DNA of 60,472 nt, taken from positions 1 to 60,472 of the forward strand of contig JASJDP010000035.1 of assembly GCA_030065095.1 (NCBI GenBank), written 5' to 3'. Under the pieces are notes generated by a model. It saw only the letters and a program-made list of their open reading frames with translations. It did not search any database and had not been told where the DNA came from. Origin of the DNA: Rhodobacter sp. (GTDB lineage: Bacteria; Pseudomonadota; Alphaproteobacteria; Rhodobacterales; Rhodobacteraceae). Both the position numbers and the translations under genes were made by a program. This document shows, in pieces, positions 24,501 to 33,716 of the stretch (the stretch's first letter is position 1; the number at the start of each line of letters is the position of its first letter).

Positions 24501-27500
24501 CAGCAGCATGTCCTTGGAGGGCGCGCGGATGGCGGGGCTTTCGATATCGAGTATTGCCACCATCAGGCCCGGAAACTCGCGCGGGATCACCTTGGCCGGA
24601 CCCAGCACGGTGGCCTTGGCCGGATAGGGCAGCGGTTCGCGGCCGACCCGCATCATGTCGGATGTGATCACATGAAGATGCAACCCCTTGCCGTCGGCCT
24701 CGGCCCAGGCGCGGGAGAAATGGAACAGCGACCAGAAACCCTTGTCCTGTATCTGGTGATAGGCGCGCAGGGTCGAGACATCCGTTTCGCGGTCGGTGAC
24801 CAGCCAGAGATGCAGCACCCGGCTTGGCAGGGCCTTCTCGGCGGCCAGTTCGGAGAGCAGCCGGGGAAACTCGGCATCGGCGAATCTCGGCGCCAAGCCG
24901 AACGTATCGGCATCGATCCGGCGATAGCGGTCGGCGGCGCGGACCGTGATCACCCGGTGGCCCGCGTCGCGCAGCGATGTGACCAGCGTCTTGCCCAGCC
25001 CGGTCTCGTCCAGCAGCACCAGCCAGGTCTCGGGTGTAGCGGCTGCGAGCCCTTCGGTCACATCGATCGGGCAATCGGCATAAGTCGGTTTCCAGACCGG
25101 CGTCCAGCTCCATTTCGCGCTGTCCTCGATCCGCATCGGCCAGGCCTCGGCCGTGTCGGGCGCGCGGGCGGTGCCCGGTTCGATGAAATAGCGCTTCTGC
25201 TGGAACGGATAGGTCGGCAGGCTGACCCGGCGGCGGCGCGCGCCTTCCCAGATCTGGCTCCAGTCGAAGCTGCCGCCCATGGCCCAGTGGCGGCCCAGCA
25301 TGGTGACGAAATAGACGTCGTCGCCCACCTTGTCGGCGGGATCGCGCAGGGTTCCCATGACCCGCTTGCGGGTGACCTTGGGGTTCTGGGCGGCCAGCGC
25401 CACCATGGCCCGTCCGGGTCCGACCTCGAGGAAGATCCGATCCTGCGTCTCGGCCAGCGTGTCGATGCCGTCGGCGAACCGCACCATGCCGCGCAGGTGG
25501 CGGACCCAGTAGTCGGGATCGGTGGCCTCGGCCTCGGTGATCCAGGTGCCGGTCACGTTCGAGACGAAGGGCAGGGCGGGCGCATGCAGCGCGATGCTTT
25601 GCAGGTAGGCCCGGAAGTCGTCCAGGATGGGCTCCAGCATCCGGCTGTGGGCGGCGATGTCGATCGCGATGCGGGTGCCCTCGATATCGGCGGCCGCCAG
25701 CCGGGCCTCCAGCGCCGCCAGCGCCATTTCCGGCCCGGTCGCCACGGTCAGGGACGGGGCGTTGATCGCGGCGATATCCAGATCGTCGCCCAGGTAGGGG
25801 CGCAGCTCGGCCTCGGACAGCGGAACCGAGAGCATGCCGCCGGCGGGCACCGTGTCGAACAGTCTGCCGCGCAGATGCACCAGCCCGATGCAATCCTCGA
25901 ACGACATCACGCCCGCCAGGCAGGCGGCGGTGTTTTCACCCATCGAATGGCCGATCAGGGCCGCCGGTTTCACCCCCCAGCTGATCCAGAGCTGGGCCAG
26001 GGCATATTCGACGATCATGATCAGCGGCAGTTGCACCGACGGCGTTTTCAGCCGCGCGTCGGCGGCGTCGAGATCGCCCTCGCCGGGCAGCCAGACAGCA
26101 CGGACATCGTCGTCGAGCTTCGGCTGCAGATGGTCCAGGCCGGTGTCCATCCACTCGCGGAACACCGGTTCGGTGTCATAGAGATCGCGCGCCATGCCGG
26201 CATATTGCGCGCCGCCGCCGGGGAACATGAAAACCGTGTCGGGCGTCTCGGCGACGGTGCTCTGGCTGAACACCCGGTGCTGCGGGCACTCGCGCAAGAG
26301 CCGCGCCGCTTCGGCATGGCTTTCGGCCACCACCACGCGGCGTTTGTCGAACCCGTGGCGGCCTTCCTTCAGAGTGAAGGCCACGTCGGCCAGGGGTTGT
26401 TCGGGATGCGCCTCGAGATGATCGGCCAGCCGGTCGGCGGCGGCATCCAGCGCCGCTTCGGAGCGGGCCGACAGGGTCAGCAGCTGGAACGGCCAGCCGC
26501 TGTCTTCCGAGGGCAGCGCTTCGGGCGCCTCTTCCAGCACCACATGGGCGTTGGTGCCGCCGACCCCGAGCGAGTTCACGCCCGCCCGGCGCGGATGGTC
26601 GCGCGTCGGCCAGGGTGTCAGCCGGTCATTGACCCGGAACGGCGAGGTTTCGAAATCGATCGCCGGGTTCGGCGCCTCGAAGCCGAGGGTCGGGGGGATC
26701 TCGCCATGCTGCAGCGCCAGCGCGGCCTTGCCGAGTGAAGCGATGCCGGCGGCGGTGTCCAGATGGCCGATATTGGTCTTGACCGAGCCGATGCGGCAGA
26801 AGCCTTCCGCGTCGGTGGTTTCGCGGAACGCCTCGGTCAGGGCGGCGACCTCGATCGGGTCGCCCAGGTAGGTGCCGGTGCCGTGGCACTCGACGTAATC
26901 GATGGTCTCGGCGCTGACGCCGGCGGCCTTGTGGGCGGCGGCGACCGCCTTGGCCTGACCGCTGACCGAGGGGGCAAGATAGCCGGCCTTGTCGGCCCCG
27001 TCATTGTTGATCGCCGAGCCCTTGATCACCGCCAGGATGGGATCGCCGTCGCGCACCGCGTCCTCCAGCCGGCGCAGCGCCACAACGCCCGCGCCCGAGC
27101 CGAAGACCGTGCCTTCGGCGCGGTGATCGAAGGCGCGGCACTGGCCGTCGGGCGAGAGGATCTCGTTTTCCTTGTAGACGTAGCCATGGCCCTGCGGCAG
27201 CTCGATCGTCGCGCCGCCGGCCAGCGCCATGTCGCACTCGCCGCTGGCCAGCGCCTGGGCGGCGTAATGGACCGCCACCAGCGAGGTCGAGCAGGCGGTC
27301 TGGACGTTGACCGAGGGCCCTTTCAGGTCCAGCGCATGGCTGACCCGGGTCGAGAGGAAATCCTTGTCGTTGCCGGTATGGCGCAGCAGGAACATGCCGG
27401 TGTCTTCGACCAGATCCGGGTTCGAGCAGACGTTGAAATAGAAGTAGCTGCCCATGCCACAGCCGGCATAGACGCCGACCTTGCCATCGAAGCTGGACGG

Positions 27501-27845
27501 CACGTGACCGGCCCGCTCCAGCGCTTCCCAGGACAGTTCCAGAAACTGCCGGTGCTGCGGGTCCATGATGGCCGCTTCTTTCGGCGACAAGCCGAAGAAT
27601 TCGGCATCGAAATGATCGAACCGATCCAGCGGTGCGGCAAACGGCACGTAATCGGGCCGCGCCAGCAGATGCGGCGGCACACCCGCCTCTTCCAGCACGT
27701 CCTTGTCAAATCTGCGGATCGAACAAATACCATCCCGAAGGTTACGCCAGTATGTTTCGGCGTTCTCCTGGCCGCCTGGCAGCCTTACGGCCAACCCGAC
27801 AATGGCAATGTCGCCCTGCTTTTTTTCAGCACTCACTCGCAACAT
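21510..27845 (-). CDS. Type I polyketide synthase, KS-AT-KR-DH-ACP-TE
   Basis: A 2111-aa single-module PKS. KS is at 10-440 with Cys185 (TACSTSLVAVH), His321 and His361. AT is at 535-830 with GHSMGE (Ser634); its selectivity position reads IAAHS, neither the malonyl HAFH nor the methylmalonyl YASH form. KR is at 1150-1350 with GGLGGIG, a Ser cluster at 1306-1309, Tyr1320 and Asn1324. DH is at 1375-1650 with His1407 (spacing H-x4-G-x4-P, one residue longer than usual) and Asp1571. The carrier is at 1745-1818 (LGGHSL, Ser1778). The thioesterase is at 1830-2100 (GGYSGGG Ser1920, His2072). The KR before DH order is uncommon. The ATG at 27845 (MLRVSAEKK) has a GGGGA box. Product: probably one beta-hydroxy or enoyl chain extension followed by release. 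Confidence 0.93.
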   Translation of the reverse strand: MLRVSAEKKQGDIAIVGLAVRLPGGQENAETYWRNLRDGICSIRRFDKDVLEEAGVPPHLLARPDYVPFAAPLDRFDHFDAEFFGLSPKEAAIMDPQHRQFLELSWEALERAGHVPSSFDGKVGVYAGCGMGSYFYFNVCSNPDLVEDTGMFLLRHTGNDKDFLSTRVSHALDLKGPSVNVQTACSTSLVAVHYAAQALASGECDMALAGGATIELPQGHGYVYKENEILSPDGQCRAFDHRAEGTVFGSGAGVVALRRLEDAVRDGDPILAVIKGSAINNDGADKAGYLAPSVSGQAKAVAAAHKAAGVSAETIDYVECHGTGTYLGDPIEVAALTEAFRETTDAEGFCRIGSVKTNIGHLDTAAGIASLGKAALALQHGEIPPTLGFEAPNPAIDFETSPFRVNDRLTPWPTRDHPRRAGVNSLGVGGTNAHVVLEEAPEALPSEDSGWPFQLLTLSARSEAALDAAADRLADHLEAHPEQPLADVAFTLKEGRHGFDKRRVVVAESHAEAARLLRECPQHRVFSQSTVAETPDTVFMFPGGGAQYAGMARDLYDTEPVFREWMDTGLDHLQPKLDDDVRAVWLPGEGDLDAADARLKTPSVQLPLIMIVEYALAQLWISWGVKPAALIGHSMGENTAACLAGVMSFEDCIGLVHLRGRLFDTVPAGGMLSVPLSEAELRPYLGDDLDIAAINAPSLTVATGPEMALAALEARLAAADIEGTRIAIDIAAHSRMLEPILDDFRAYLQSIALHAPALPFVSNVTGTWITEAEATDPDYWVRHLRGMVRFADGIDTLAETQDRIFLEVGPGRAMVALAAQNPKVTRKRVMGTLRDPADKVGDDVYFVTMLGRHWAMGGSFDWSQIWEGARRRRVSLPTYPFQQKRYFIEPGTARAPDTAEAWPMRIEDSAKWSWTPVWKPTYADCPIDVTEGLAAATPETWLVLLDETGLGKTLVTSLRDAGHRVITVRAADRYRRIDADTFGLAPRFADAEFPRLLSELAAEKALPSRVLHLWLVTDRETDVSTLRAYHQIQDKGFWSLFHFSRAWAEADGKGLHLHVITSDMMRVGREPLPYPAKATVLGPAKVIPREFPGLMVAILDIESPAIRAPSKDMLLEDILAHPGNHVAALRGGKRLQQGWQPVTLGAPDLTLREGATVLMTGGLGGIGLTLAERLMRDHGAKIAFVSRQALPPRAKWDSTLRQTPPGDPLADRLNLLMHLEAQGGQFRTFAADVANHEQMRGVVDAIEQDWGPVSGVVHAAGAIDDGPILGKSKAQIDRVLAAKVFGTNVLLDLFPDGSLDWMALFSSSSTITAPAGQVDYVAANDYLNAVAQSRAGGKTRVFAINWGVWAEVGMAARAVAARQGGGTEGALLAVDQPLLDGIASDVDGTRTYVARWRTDEQWVLDEHRTRAGDALLPGTGYLELAAQALTAAGHDSAFEISDLTFLSPLRVEDGGVTDVRVTLTKSPDRYRMEVTSALDGKSFEPNAEARLQVLSMIPPASLDIAAIAARCPDRTTAAPGETLATAQEAHLIFGPRWQVLEETRFGNGEGLARLRLPAGDTAYHLHPGLMDIATGWAMELIDGYDPATLWVPVSYRSARFFGAIPTELRSWVRLVSQEDGIARFDITLTAPDGVICADIEGFTIHRLASETAFAAAPSRVRPVAAQTALSPAEERLHHSVRQGIPPADGAGLFLTALGAGLPQLAISSLDLEALIRQAAQDAKPRSGVGQSFERPDLDSPFVAPEGEIEQRLARIWSDLLGVDEIGAEDDFMDLGGHSLIAVRMFAQVKSAFSVDFPISVLFQAPTIRKVAALIAEQVGEIAPVDSPEGARQGFDYLVLMHDDDGPQLPFFLVAGMHGNVLNFRGLTQPLDWKGPVWGLQAKGLVGDDTPHETIEEAARSYIEEIRRVRPKGPYLLGGYSGGGITALEMAHQLEAAGDDVAAVLLIDTPLPTPQELDFSVKLRLHLHRLLREKFRYPVLQMARWKQEHPLGHEAREDESIGRQIGRYFTAAVRQYTAKRWTGSVTLFRPPLIWEWDFGKGVLIDKEHRYVRNDNMWGDLLPDLDVVEVPGDHVSMVLEPNASVLAAHMRAAMAAADREARLKQLWDKKAAE

Positions 27846-28008
27846 AACAAATAGTCCCCACCGTCTAAGTATAGAGAATCGGGCTTGTTTGCTACCAAAA
27901 GCGCTCCAGAATAGACGGAAATCACAGTTTGTTGCCGCAAAGTGAACACACACACGCCGGGTGGGGCCACTTTCGGGTGACCTAGGGTCAATTTTCAAGG
28001 GAGAACAG

Positions 28009-28926
28009 GTGGTTAACTGGACCGGTTTCGCTTCTGCCATGCTGATGGGTCTGGGTCTGTCCTTCTGCACGGAGCAGCCTCTGGACGAGGCCGAGATCGC
28101 GCAGATCTACGGCACGCCGCTGCCGCCGCCCGATCGCGGTCTGGCCGTGTATCACCTGGGCCATTCGCTGGTCGGGCGCGATATTCCGGCGATGCTGGCC
28201 CAGCTTGCGGGCGACGGCCACAGCTATCACAGCCAGCTGGGGTCCTTCGCCGAACTGCGCGGCCATTGGGAGCCCGATATCGAGGTGCGCGATTTCGACC
28301 GTGCCAACGACCATCCCCTCCATCGGCCCGCCCGCGAGGCGGTGGCCAGCGGCGACTATGACGCGCTGATCCTGACCGAACGGATCGACATCGAGGTGTC
28401 GTTGCGCGAGCGGGACACGGTGCGGTATTTCGGCCTCTGGGCCGAGGCGGCGCGCGCCGCCCGGCCCGGCACGCGCGTCTACCTCTATGAAATCTGGCAC
28501 AGCCGCGACAACGAAGCCCGCTGGCTGAAGCGGCTGGAACAGGACCCGGCGCGCTACTGGGAGCCCGGGCTGATGGACGCGGTGATGGCCGCCGACCCGG
28601 AGCGCCGCCCAGTCTATGTCATTCCGGGCGGACAGGTCTTCGCCGCCCTTGCCAGGCGGCTGGAGCAGGGGCCGGTGGGCCGCCTGAGCACGCTCGATCC
28701 GTTCTTTCGCGACCGCATTCACCTGACCGACCATGGCCACTACCTGATCGCGCTGACCCACTATGCCGTGCTGTACGGGCACACGCCCGTGGGCCTGCCG
28801 CACCGTCTGCAGCGCGCCGATGGCAGCCCGGCCGAGGCGCTGGACGAGGACACCGCGGCGGCCTTGCAGGCGCTGGTCTGGGAGGTCGTCATCGGCAATC
28901 CGCGCACCGGGGTGGCGGGGCCGTAA
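28009..28926 (+). CDS. SGNH-hydrolase-like protein
   Basis: A 305-aa protein starting at GTG 28009, which has an AAGGGAG box at the right distance; an earlier GTG at 27961 does not. The first 20 residues are hydrophobic (FASAMLMGLGLSFC), so it may be exported, but the Cys context is not a good lipobox. VYHLGHSLVGRD (about 48-58) fits the nucleophile block of SGNH hydrolases and DRIHLTDHGHYLIAL near the end fits the DxxH block. Such enzymes deacylate sugars or release acyl chains. It sits alone on the plus strand between the PKS and the NRPS, with a 163-bp divergent gap to the PKS and 3 bp to the convergent NRPS, so a role in acyl removal or transfer is reasonable inference. Confidence 0.65.
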   Translation: MVNWTGFASAMLMGLGLSFCTEQPLDEAEIAQIYGTPLPPPDRGLAVYHLGHSLVGRDIPAMLAQLAGDGHSYHSQLGSFAELRGHWEPDIEVRDFDRANDHPLHRPAREAVASGDYDALILTERIDIEVSLRERDTVRYFGLWAEAARAARPGTRVYLYEIWHSRDNEARWLKRLEQDPARYWEPGLMDAVMAADPERRPVYVIPGGQVFAALARRLEQGPVGRLSTLDPFFRDRIHLTDHGHYLIALTHYAVLYGHTPVGLPHRLQRADGSPAEALDEDTAAALQALVWEVVIGNPRTGVAGP

Positions 28927-28929
28927 GCT

Positions 28930-31900
28930 TCAGTGCAACCGCCGCCGTTGCTGGCGCAGCGCCTGGCGGCGATCGGTGATCTGTTCAGCCGCCGGATTGC
29001 CCCCGGCCGCCGGTGGCGGCGCCTCCGGCCCGCCCGCGCCCATCAGCGCTTCGACATGGGCGGTGAAGCCCGCCAGCGTCGGGGCCCGGAAGATATCGGC
29101 GATCGAGAGCCGTTTCAGGCCCAGCCGGTCGCGCACCGCGCGGTGCACCTCGACCGCCAGCAGCGAATGGCCGCCAAGGTCGAAGAAATTGTCCGACGCC
29201 GCGATATGGGCCAGGTTCAGATGCTCGGACCAGATCTCGGCGATCACCTCGCCGGCCTCATCGGGGGCCACCGCGCCTGCCGCCGCTTCGGTCGTGGGGG
29301 CCGGGACCGGCGCCGGTTTCGAGACCGGACGCGCCCGGCCCGCGCCGGGGGCCGGCAGGGCCTTGCGGTCGATCTTCTTGTTGGGCGTCAGCGGAAATGC
29401 CTCGAGCGAGACGATGCGGTTCGGCACCATGAAGGCGGGCAGGCGCGCGGCCAGGGCCTGTTTCAGCACCGCTTCCCCGGCGCTGCCGGTGACATAGCCG
29501 GTCAGCTGGCCGGTTCCGGAAGCATCCGTCGCCAGCGTGACCACCGCCTGGACGACCCCGGGTTCGGCTTCCAGCGCAGCCTCGATCTCGCCGATCTCGA
29601 TCCGGTAGCCGCGGACCTTGACCTGCGCATCGTCGCGGCCGAGGAACTCGAGCTGCCCGTTCGCCTGCCAGCGCGCCAAATCGCCGGTCCGGAACATCCG
29701 CGCCCCGGGTTGGAAGGGATCGTCGAGAAACCGCTCGGCGGTCAGGTCGGGCTGCCCGTGATAGCCGCGCGCAACACCGTCGCCGGCGATGTACATCTCG
29801 CCCGCCACACCGACCGGCACCGGCGCCATCGCCTTGTTCAGGATGTAGATCCGGGTGTTCGCGACCGGGCGGCCGATCCGCACCGGCTGGCCGGCCCGGG
29901 CGGGCGCGGTGGTTGACCAGATCGTGGTTTCGGTGGGCCCGTACATGTTTTCGATGCGCGCGTCCGTCGCCCGGGCCAGATCGGCGACAAGGCCGGGCGA
30001 CAGCGGCTCGCCACCGATCATCAGGTGATCGATCCCGGCCAGGGCGTCGCGGCTGACCTCGTTGGTCACCAGCATCCGCGCCATGTAGGGCGTGCATTGC
30101 AGATGGGTTACCCCGTGCCGTCTGATCGACGCGGCCAGCGAATGATCCTCGGCCTCGGCCCCGGCGTTTGCGCGCGCCACGACCTCGGCCAGTGGCACCA
30201 GCCCGTCCAGCACGGTCTGGCGGTCGATGCCGTAATCGATCAGGCAGGCGATCTCGGTCACCCCGATGGCGCGCACCTCGTCGACCCGGGCCAGCGCATC
30301 CTCGACGGTGCCGAACAGGCCGGAGCGTTCGAAGTAGCGCTCGAAGGCGAAGTCGAGAATGGCTTCAAGCTCGTCCTTTTCCAGGCTGCCCAGATCCAGT
30401 TCGCGCGCGCTGCTGGCACCGTCCGGTTTCTTGAAGGCCGGAAAGGCCCAGGCATATTGCTTGATCAGGTCCGCCGCCGAGCGCAGGTAGTCCTTCATCG
30501 GTTCGCGGGCGATAGCGCGGGCGCTGTCGCGGGTTTCGGCGATGAACGTGTGCAGCAGCAGCGTGACGGTGAACTCGGCCGGATCATGCCCGGCCGCGCG
30601 CAGGGCGGCGTGATAGAGGCCGATCTTCTCGCCGACCTCGTCGACCGACTGGCCCAGCAGATGGGTCAGCACGTGGCAGCCGTTTTCGCCGGCCTGGCGC
30701 CAGGTTTCGGGATTGCCTGCCGTGGTCACCCAGGCGTTCAGCCGTTTCGAGACCGGGCGCGGCTGGGTCAGGCAGGCGATGGTGCTGCCATCGGCCTTGG
30801 TGAAGTCGACGCTCTCGCCGGCCCAGAGCTTGCGCACATCCGCCAGGGCCTCGAACAGGGCAGGCTTGTTGTTGGGGGGCGCGTTTTCCGGCCGCAGCAC
30901 GAAATCGTCGGGCTGCCAGCCGCTGGCGAAGGCGATCCCGGCCCGGCCGCCGGTCAGGTTGTCGATCACCGCCCATTCCTCGGCGATGCGGGCCGGATGG
31001 TGCAGCGGCGCCACGCAGGAGCCCGCCCGGACCCCGAGATTTTCCGTCACCGCCGCGACCGCCGCGCCGGTCACTGACGGGTTCGGATAGAGCCCGCCGA
31101 ACGCGTGGAAATGCCGCTCGGGCGTCCAGATGGCGGTGAAGCCGTGGCTGTCGGCGAATTTCGCGCCTTCCAGCAGCATCGTGTATTTGTCGCGGCCGAC
31201 CCCGTCGTCATTGCCCCAGTAATAGAGGCTGAACGCCATGCCTTGGCCCGATGCGGGCGCCTCGGCCCCGGCGGCCAGCTTGTCTTCGTCCGACAGCACC
31301 ACCTTGAAGCCGCGCGCCAGTGTCCAGAACAGTTCCAGCACCGAGATGTCGAACGACAGCGAGGTCACCGCCATCAGCACGCTGCCATCCTCATGGGCGA
31401 TGCGGTCGTCCATGCCGGTGAAGAAATTCGCCACGTTGCGATGTTCGATCATCACGCCCTTGGGGCGGCCGGTCGAGCCGGAGGTGTAGATCATGTAGGC
31501 GAGGTCATCTGCCGAGACCGGGCTGTCGGGGGCGGTCTCGGGCGCCTCGGCGAGGCGCGGATCGGCATCGAGCGCCAGCACCTCGGCCCCGGTGCCGGGC
31601 GCCAGCCCAAGCGCGGTTTCCGACAGGATCACCCGCGTGCCGCTGTCCTCGATGTAAAGCCGGATGCGGTCGGCGGGATAGCCGGGATCGAGCGGCAGAT
31701 AGGCCCCGCCCGCCTTGAGAATGCCAAGCGCGCCGATCAGCAGGGCGGACGAGCGCCGCACATGCAGCCCGACCGGCTGGTTCGGCCCGACGCCCATGGC
31801 GCGCAGCACATGGGCGACGCGGTTCGCCCGCGCGTCAAGCTCGGCATAGGTCAGGCTCTCGCCGCGATAGACCAGCGCGGTGGCCTCGGGCATGCGGGCG

Positions 31901-33459
31901 GCCTGGGCCTCGAACAGGCGATGAATGCAGGCCGCCTCGTAGTCGGCCCCGGTCGCGTTCCAGGTCTCCATCACCAGGGCGCGCTCGGCCTCGGGCATCA
32001 GCGGCAGATCGGCGATGGCGGCGGTGCCGTCGGACGCTTCCAGCAGGCCGGCCAGGTGATCGATCCGGGCCGCGATCAGGTCGGCAAGGCGGCGCGGGAT
32101 CCGCGCCAGATCGGCATGCAGCACCCCGTCGGCCAGCGCCAGCGTCAGGGCGGCCCCGGGCAGGGGGCCGTGCTCGGTCAGAGCCGCTTCGGGCCCGCGG
32201 CGCTGGCTCAGCCCTGGCACCCGGGCCGGCAGATCGGCGGGGACCGGTGAGGCCTCATCGGCCAGCGCCCCGAGATAGGCCGCGCGGGCCTGCGCCAGCG
32301 GCAGATCGGGATCGAACCGCACCGGCCGCCAGGGCAGATGCGCGCCATGGACCGCGTCTGGCACCTGCTGCGCCAGATCGACCGCGGCAAAGCCTGCAAG
32401 CGCGGCAACGCTGATTGCGAAGGCGGTGGCCAGATCGTCGCGCGCCCCGGTCAGGCTGTACTGGCAGGCCCCCGTCCCGCCGTCGGTCTCGCACCAGAGC
32501 GCCGGGCGGTACGTCTCGAACCGCCGCGCCCAGGCGGCCTCGCCCCGCACCGCCTCTTTCAGCGCGGCATCGATCGCGGCCGGATCGACCCCGGGCAACA
32601 GGCTGCCCGGCGCCAGACCGGCATGGGCAGGCGCGCCCATCCCGTCTTTCAGCCCCGACAGTTTCACCGCACCCGTGCCGCAGGCCAGGGTCAGGCTTTC
32701 CATGTCGGCGGCCAGCACCGTGCCGGCGGGGCCGTCGCCCGGCACCAGGTCGGCATTCGTCACCAGCAGCACGCGGTCGCCAAGCACCAGCTTGGGCACC
32801 GACAGCGGATTGCGGTAATCACCGTGATCCAGCGCCCGCACCAGCCGGGCGATCTCCTCGGCCGGGCGCGCGGGATCGATCGCCGCGCCTGCCACGGGCC
32901 GGTCATGCAGGCCGAAATAGCTGCGCTGCGACAGATCCTGCGGCACGGTGTCGGGCAGGCCCGCCTCGAGCGCCGCGATCACGTCGCCGAACCGCTCGAT
33001 GGCGGCGGAGAAGCATTTCGCGTTCAGCGTCAGCGCGGTTTCGTCCGGGGCCAGCGCAATCTCCTGCTGGGCGATGATGCGGCCTTCGTCGATGCCGCCT
33101 TCGATCACGTGCCAGGTGATGCCGTGCCGGATCTCGCCGCCGAGGATCGCCCAGACCGGCGCGTTCAGGCCGGCGTAGCGGGGCAGGGGGCCGTCATGGA
33201 AATTGACCGCGCCTTGCGTCGCCTTGGCCAGCACCGCCTCGGAAATCAGCTGCGTGTTGGCGATCGACAAAAGCCAGTCGGCCGTGCCGCTGACCGCCGC
33301 GCCCGTTTCAGCCACCGTCAGGCCTTCGCTCCCGGCCCAGTCCGCCACCTGGGCATCGGCGGTGATCACGGCGCGGATCTCGTGACCGGCGGCCAGCATC
33401 ATCGCCCCGCATTGCACCGTCAGCGTGTCGCTGCCCTGAAGAAAGCAGGAAAAGCCCAT
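28930..33459 (-). CDS. NRPS: formyltransferase-like, degenerate C, A interrupted by LLM monooxygenase, PCP
   Basis: A 1509-aa one-module NRPS. Residues 1-300 resemble a formyltransferase domain (NFHDGPLPRYAG with His88, GGIDEGRII with Asp124). Residues 310-500 look like the remains of a condensation domain without HHxxxD. The adenylation domain starts at 510 (MIYTSGSTGRPKG at 656-668, A4 FDISVLE with Asp704). It is broken by a luciferase-like monooxygenase at about 740-1095 (FSLYYWGNDDGVGRDKY, FASGWQPDDFVLRPENAP), then resumes (MYGPTETTIW, FRTGDLARW, KKIDRK). The PCP has LGGHSL with Ser1432. There is no thioesterase. The interruption resembles the natural-product LLM family TIGR04020. Asp704 indicates an alpha-amino acid substrate. 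Start at 33459 (MGFSCFLQGS). Confidence 0.9.
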   Translation of the reverse strand: MGFSCFLQGSDTLTVQCGAMMLAAGHEIRAVITADAQVADWAGSEGLTVAETGAAVSGTADWLLSIANTQLISEAVLAKATQGAVNFHDGPLPRYAGLNAPVWAILGGEIRHGITWHVIEGGIDEGRIIAQQEIALAPDETALTLNAKCFSAAIERFGDVIAALEAGLPDTVPQDLSQRSYFGLHDRPVAGAAIDPARPAEEIARLVRALDHGDYRNPLSVPKLVLGDRVLLVTNADLVPGDGPAGTVLAADMESLTLACGTGAVKLSGLKDGMGAPAHAGLAPGSLLPGVDPAAIDAALKEAVRGEAAWARRFETYRPALWCETDGGTGACQYSLTGARDDLATAFAISVAALAGFAAVDLAQQVPDAVHGAHLPWRPVRFDPDLPLAQARAAYLGALADEASPVPADLPARVPGLSQRRGPEAALTEHGPLPGAALTLALADGVLHADLARIPRRLADLIAARIDHLAGLLEASDGTAAIADLPLMPEAERALVMETWNATGADYEAACIHRLFEAQAARMPEATALVYRGESLTYAELDARANRVAHVLRAMGVGPNQPVGLHVRRSSALLIGALGILKAGGAYLPLDPGYPADRIRLYIEDSGTRVILSETALGLAPGTGAEVLALDADPRLAEAPETAPDSPVSADDLAYMIYTSGSTGRPKGVMIEHRNVANFFTGMDDRIAHEDGSVLMAVTSLSFDISVLELFWTLARGFKVVLSDEDKLAAGAEAPASGQGMAFSLYYWGNDDGVGRDKYTMLLEGAKFADSHGFTAIWTPERHFHAFGGLYPNPSVTGAAVAAVTENLGVRAGSCVAPLHHPARIAEEWAVIDNLTGGRAGIAFASGWQPDDFVLRPENAPPNNKPALFEALADVRKLWAGESVDFTKADGSTIACLTQPRPVSKRLNAWVTTAGNPETWRQAGENGCHVLTHLLGQSVDEVGEKIGLYHAALRAAGHDPAEFTVTLLLHTFIAETRDSARAIAREPMKDYLRSAADLIKQYAWAFPAFKKPDGASSARELDLGSLEKDELEAILDFAFERYFERSGLFGTVEDALARVDEVRAIGVTEIACLIDYGIDRQTVLDGLVPLAEVVARANAGAEAEDHSLAASIRRHGVTHLQCTPYMARMLVTNEVSRDALAGIDHLMIGGEPLSPGLVADLARATDARIENMYGPTETTIWSTTAPARAGQPVRIGRPVANTRIYILNKAMAPVPVGVAGEMYIAGDGVARGYHGQPDLTAERFLDDPFQPGARMFRTGDLARWQANGQLEFLGRDDAQVKVRGYRIEIGEIEAALEAEPGVVQAVVTLATDASGTGQLTGYVTGSAGEAVLKQALAARLPAFMVPNRIVSLEAFPLTPNKKIDRKALPAPGAGRARPVSKPAPVPAPTTEAAAGAVAPDEAGEVIAEIWSEHLNLAHIAASDNFFDLGGHSLLAVEVHRAVRDRLGLKRLSIADIFRAPTLAGFTAHVEALMGAGGPEAPPPAAGGNPAAEQITDRRQALRQQRRRLH

Positions 33460-33716
33460 CACGCCGCGCCTTTTCGGAAAGGAACGGGCCGGGCCGTCTG
33501 GGCGGGATCGCGCGGGGGAAAAGACATGAAACAAACCACCGGACACTACGATTACGGTGCCGATTCTAGCACTTCACGCCCGGCAATCCAAACCCGGCCC
33601 GAGCAATCGTGGGGCCGTGACACAAATATCACGTCGCCCTGGCGCGCCCGATCAGAGACAGACAGGGCCGGGCGGGTCTTGTATGCAAGGCCCGTTCGAT
33701 TGCCCAGGGTACCAGG

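Noticed and set aside
21585-26738. Long open frame on the plus strand, antisense to the PKS
   Set aside because: It is low in recognisable motifs, rich in Arg, Gln, Gly and His, and mirrors the third-position GC bias of the PKS. No ribosome binding site or family match.
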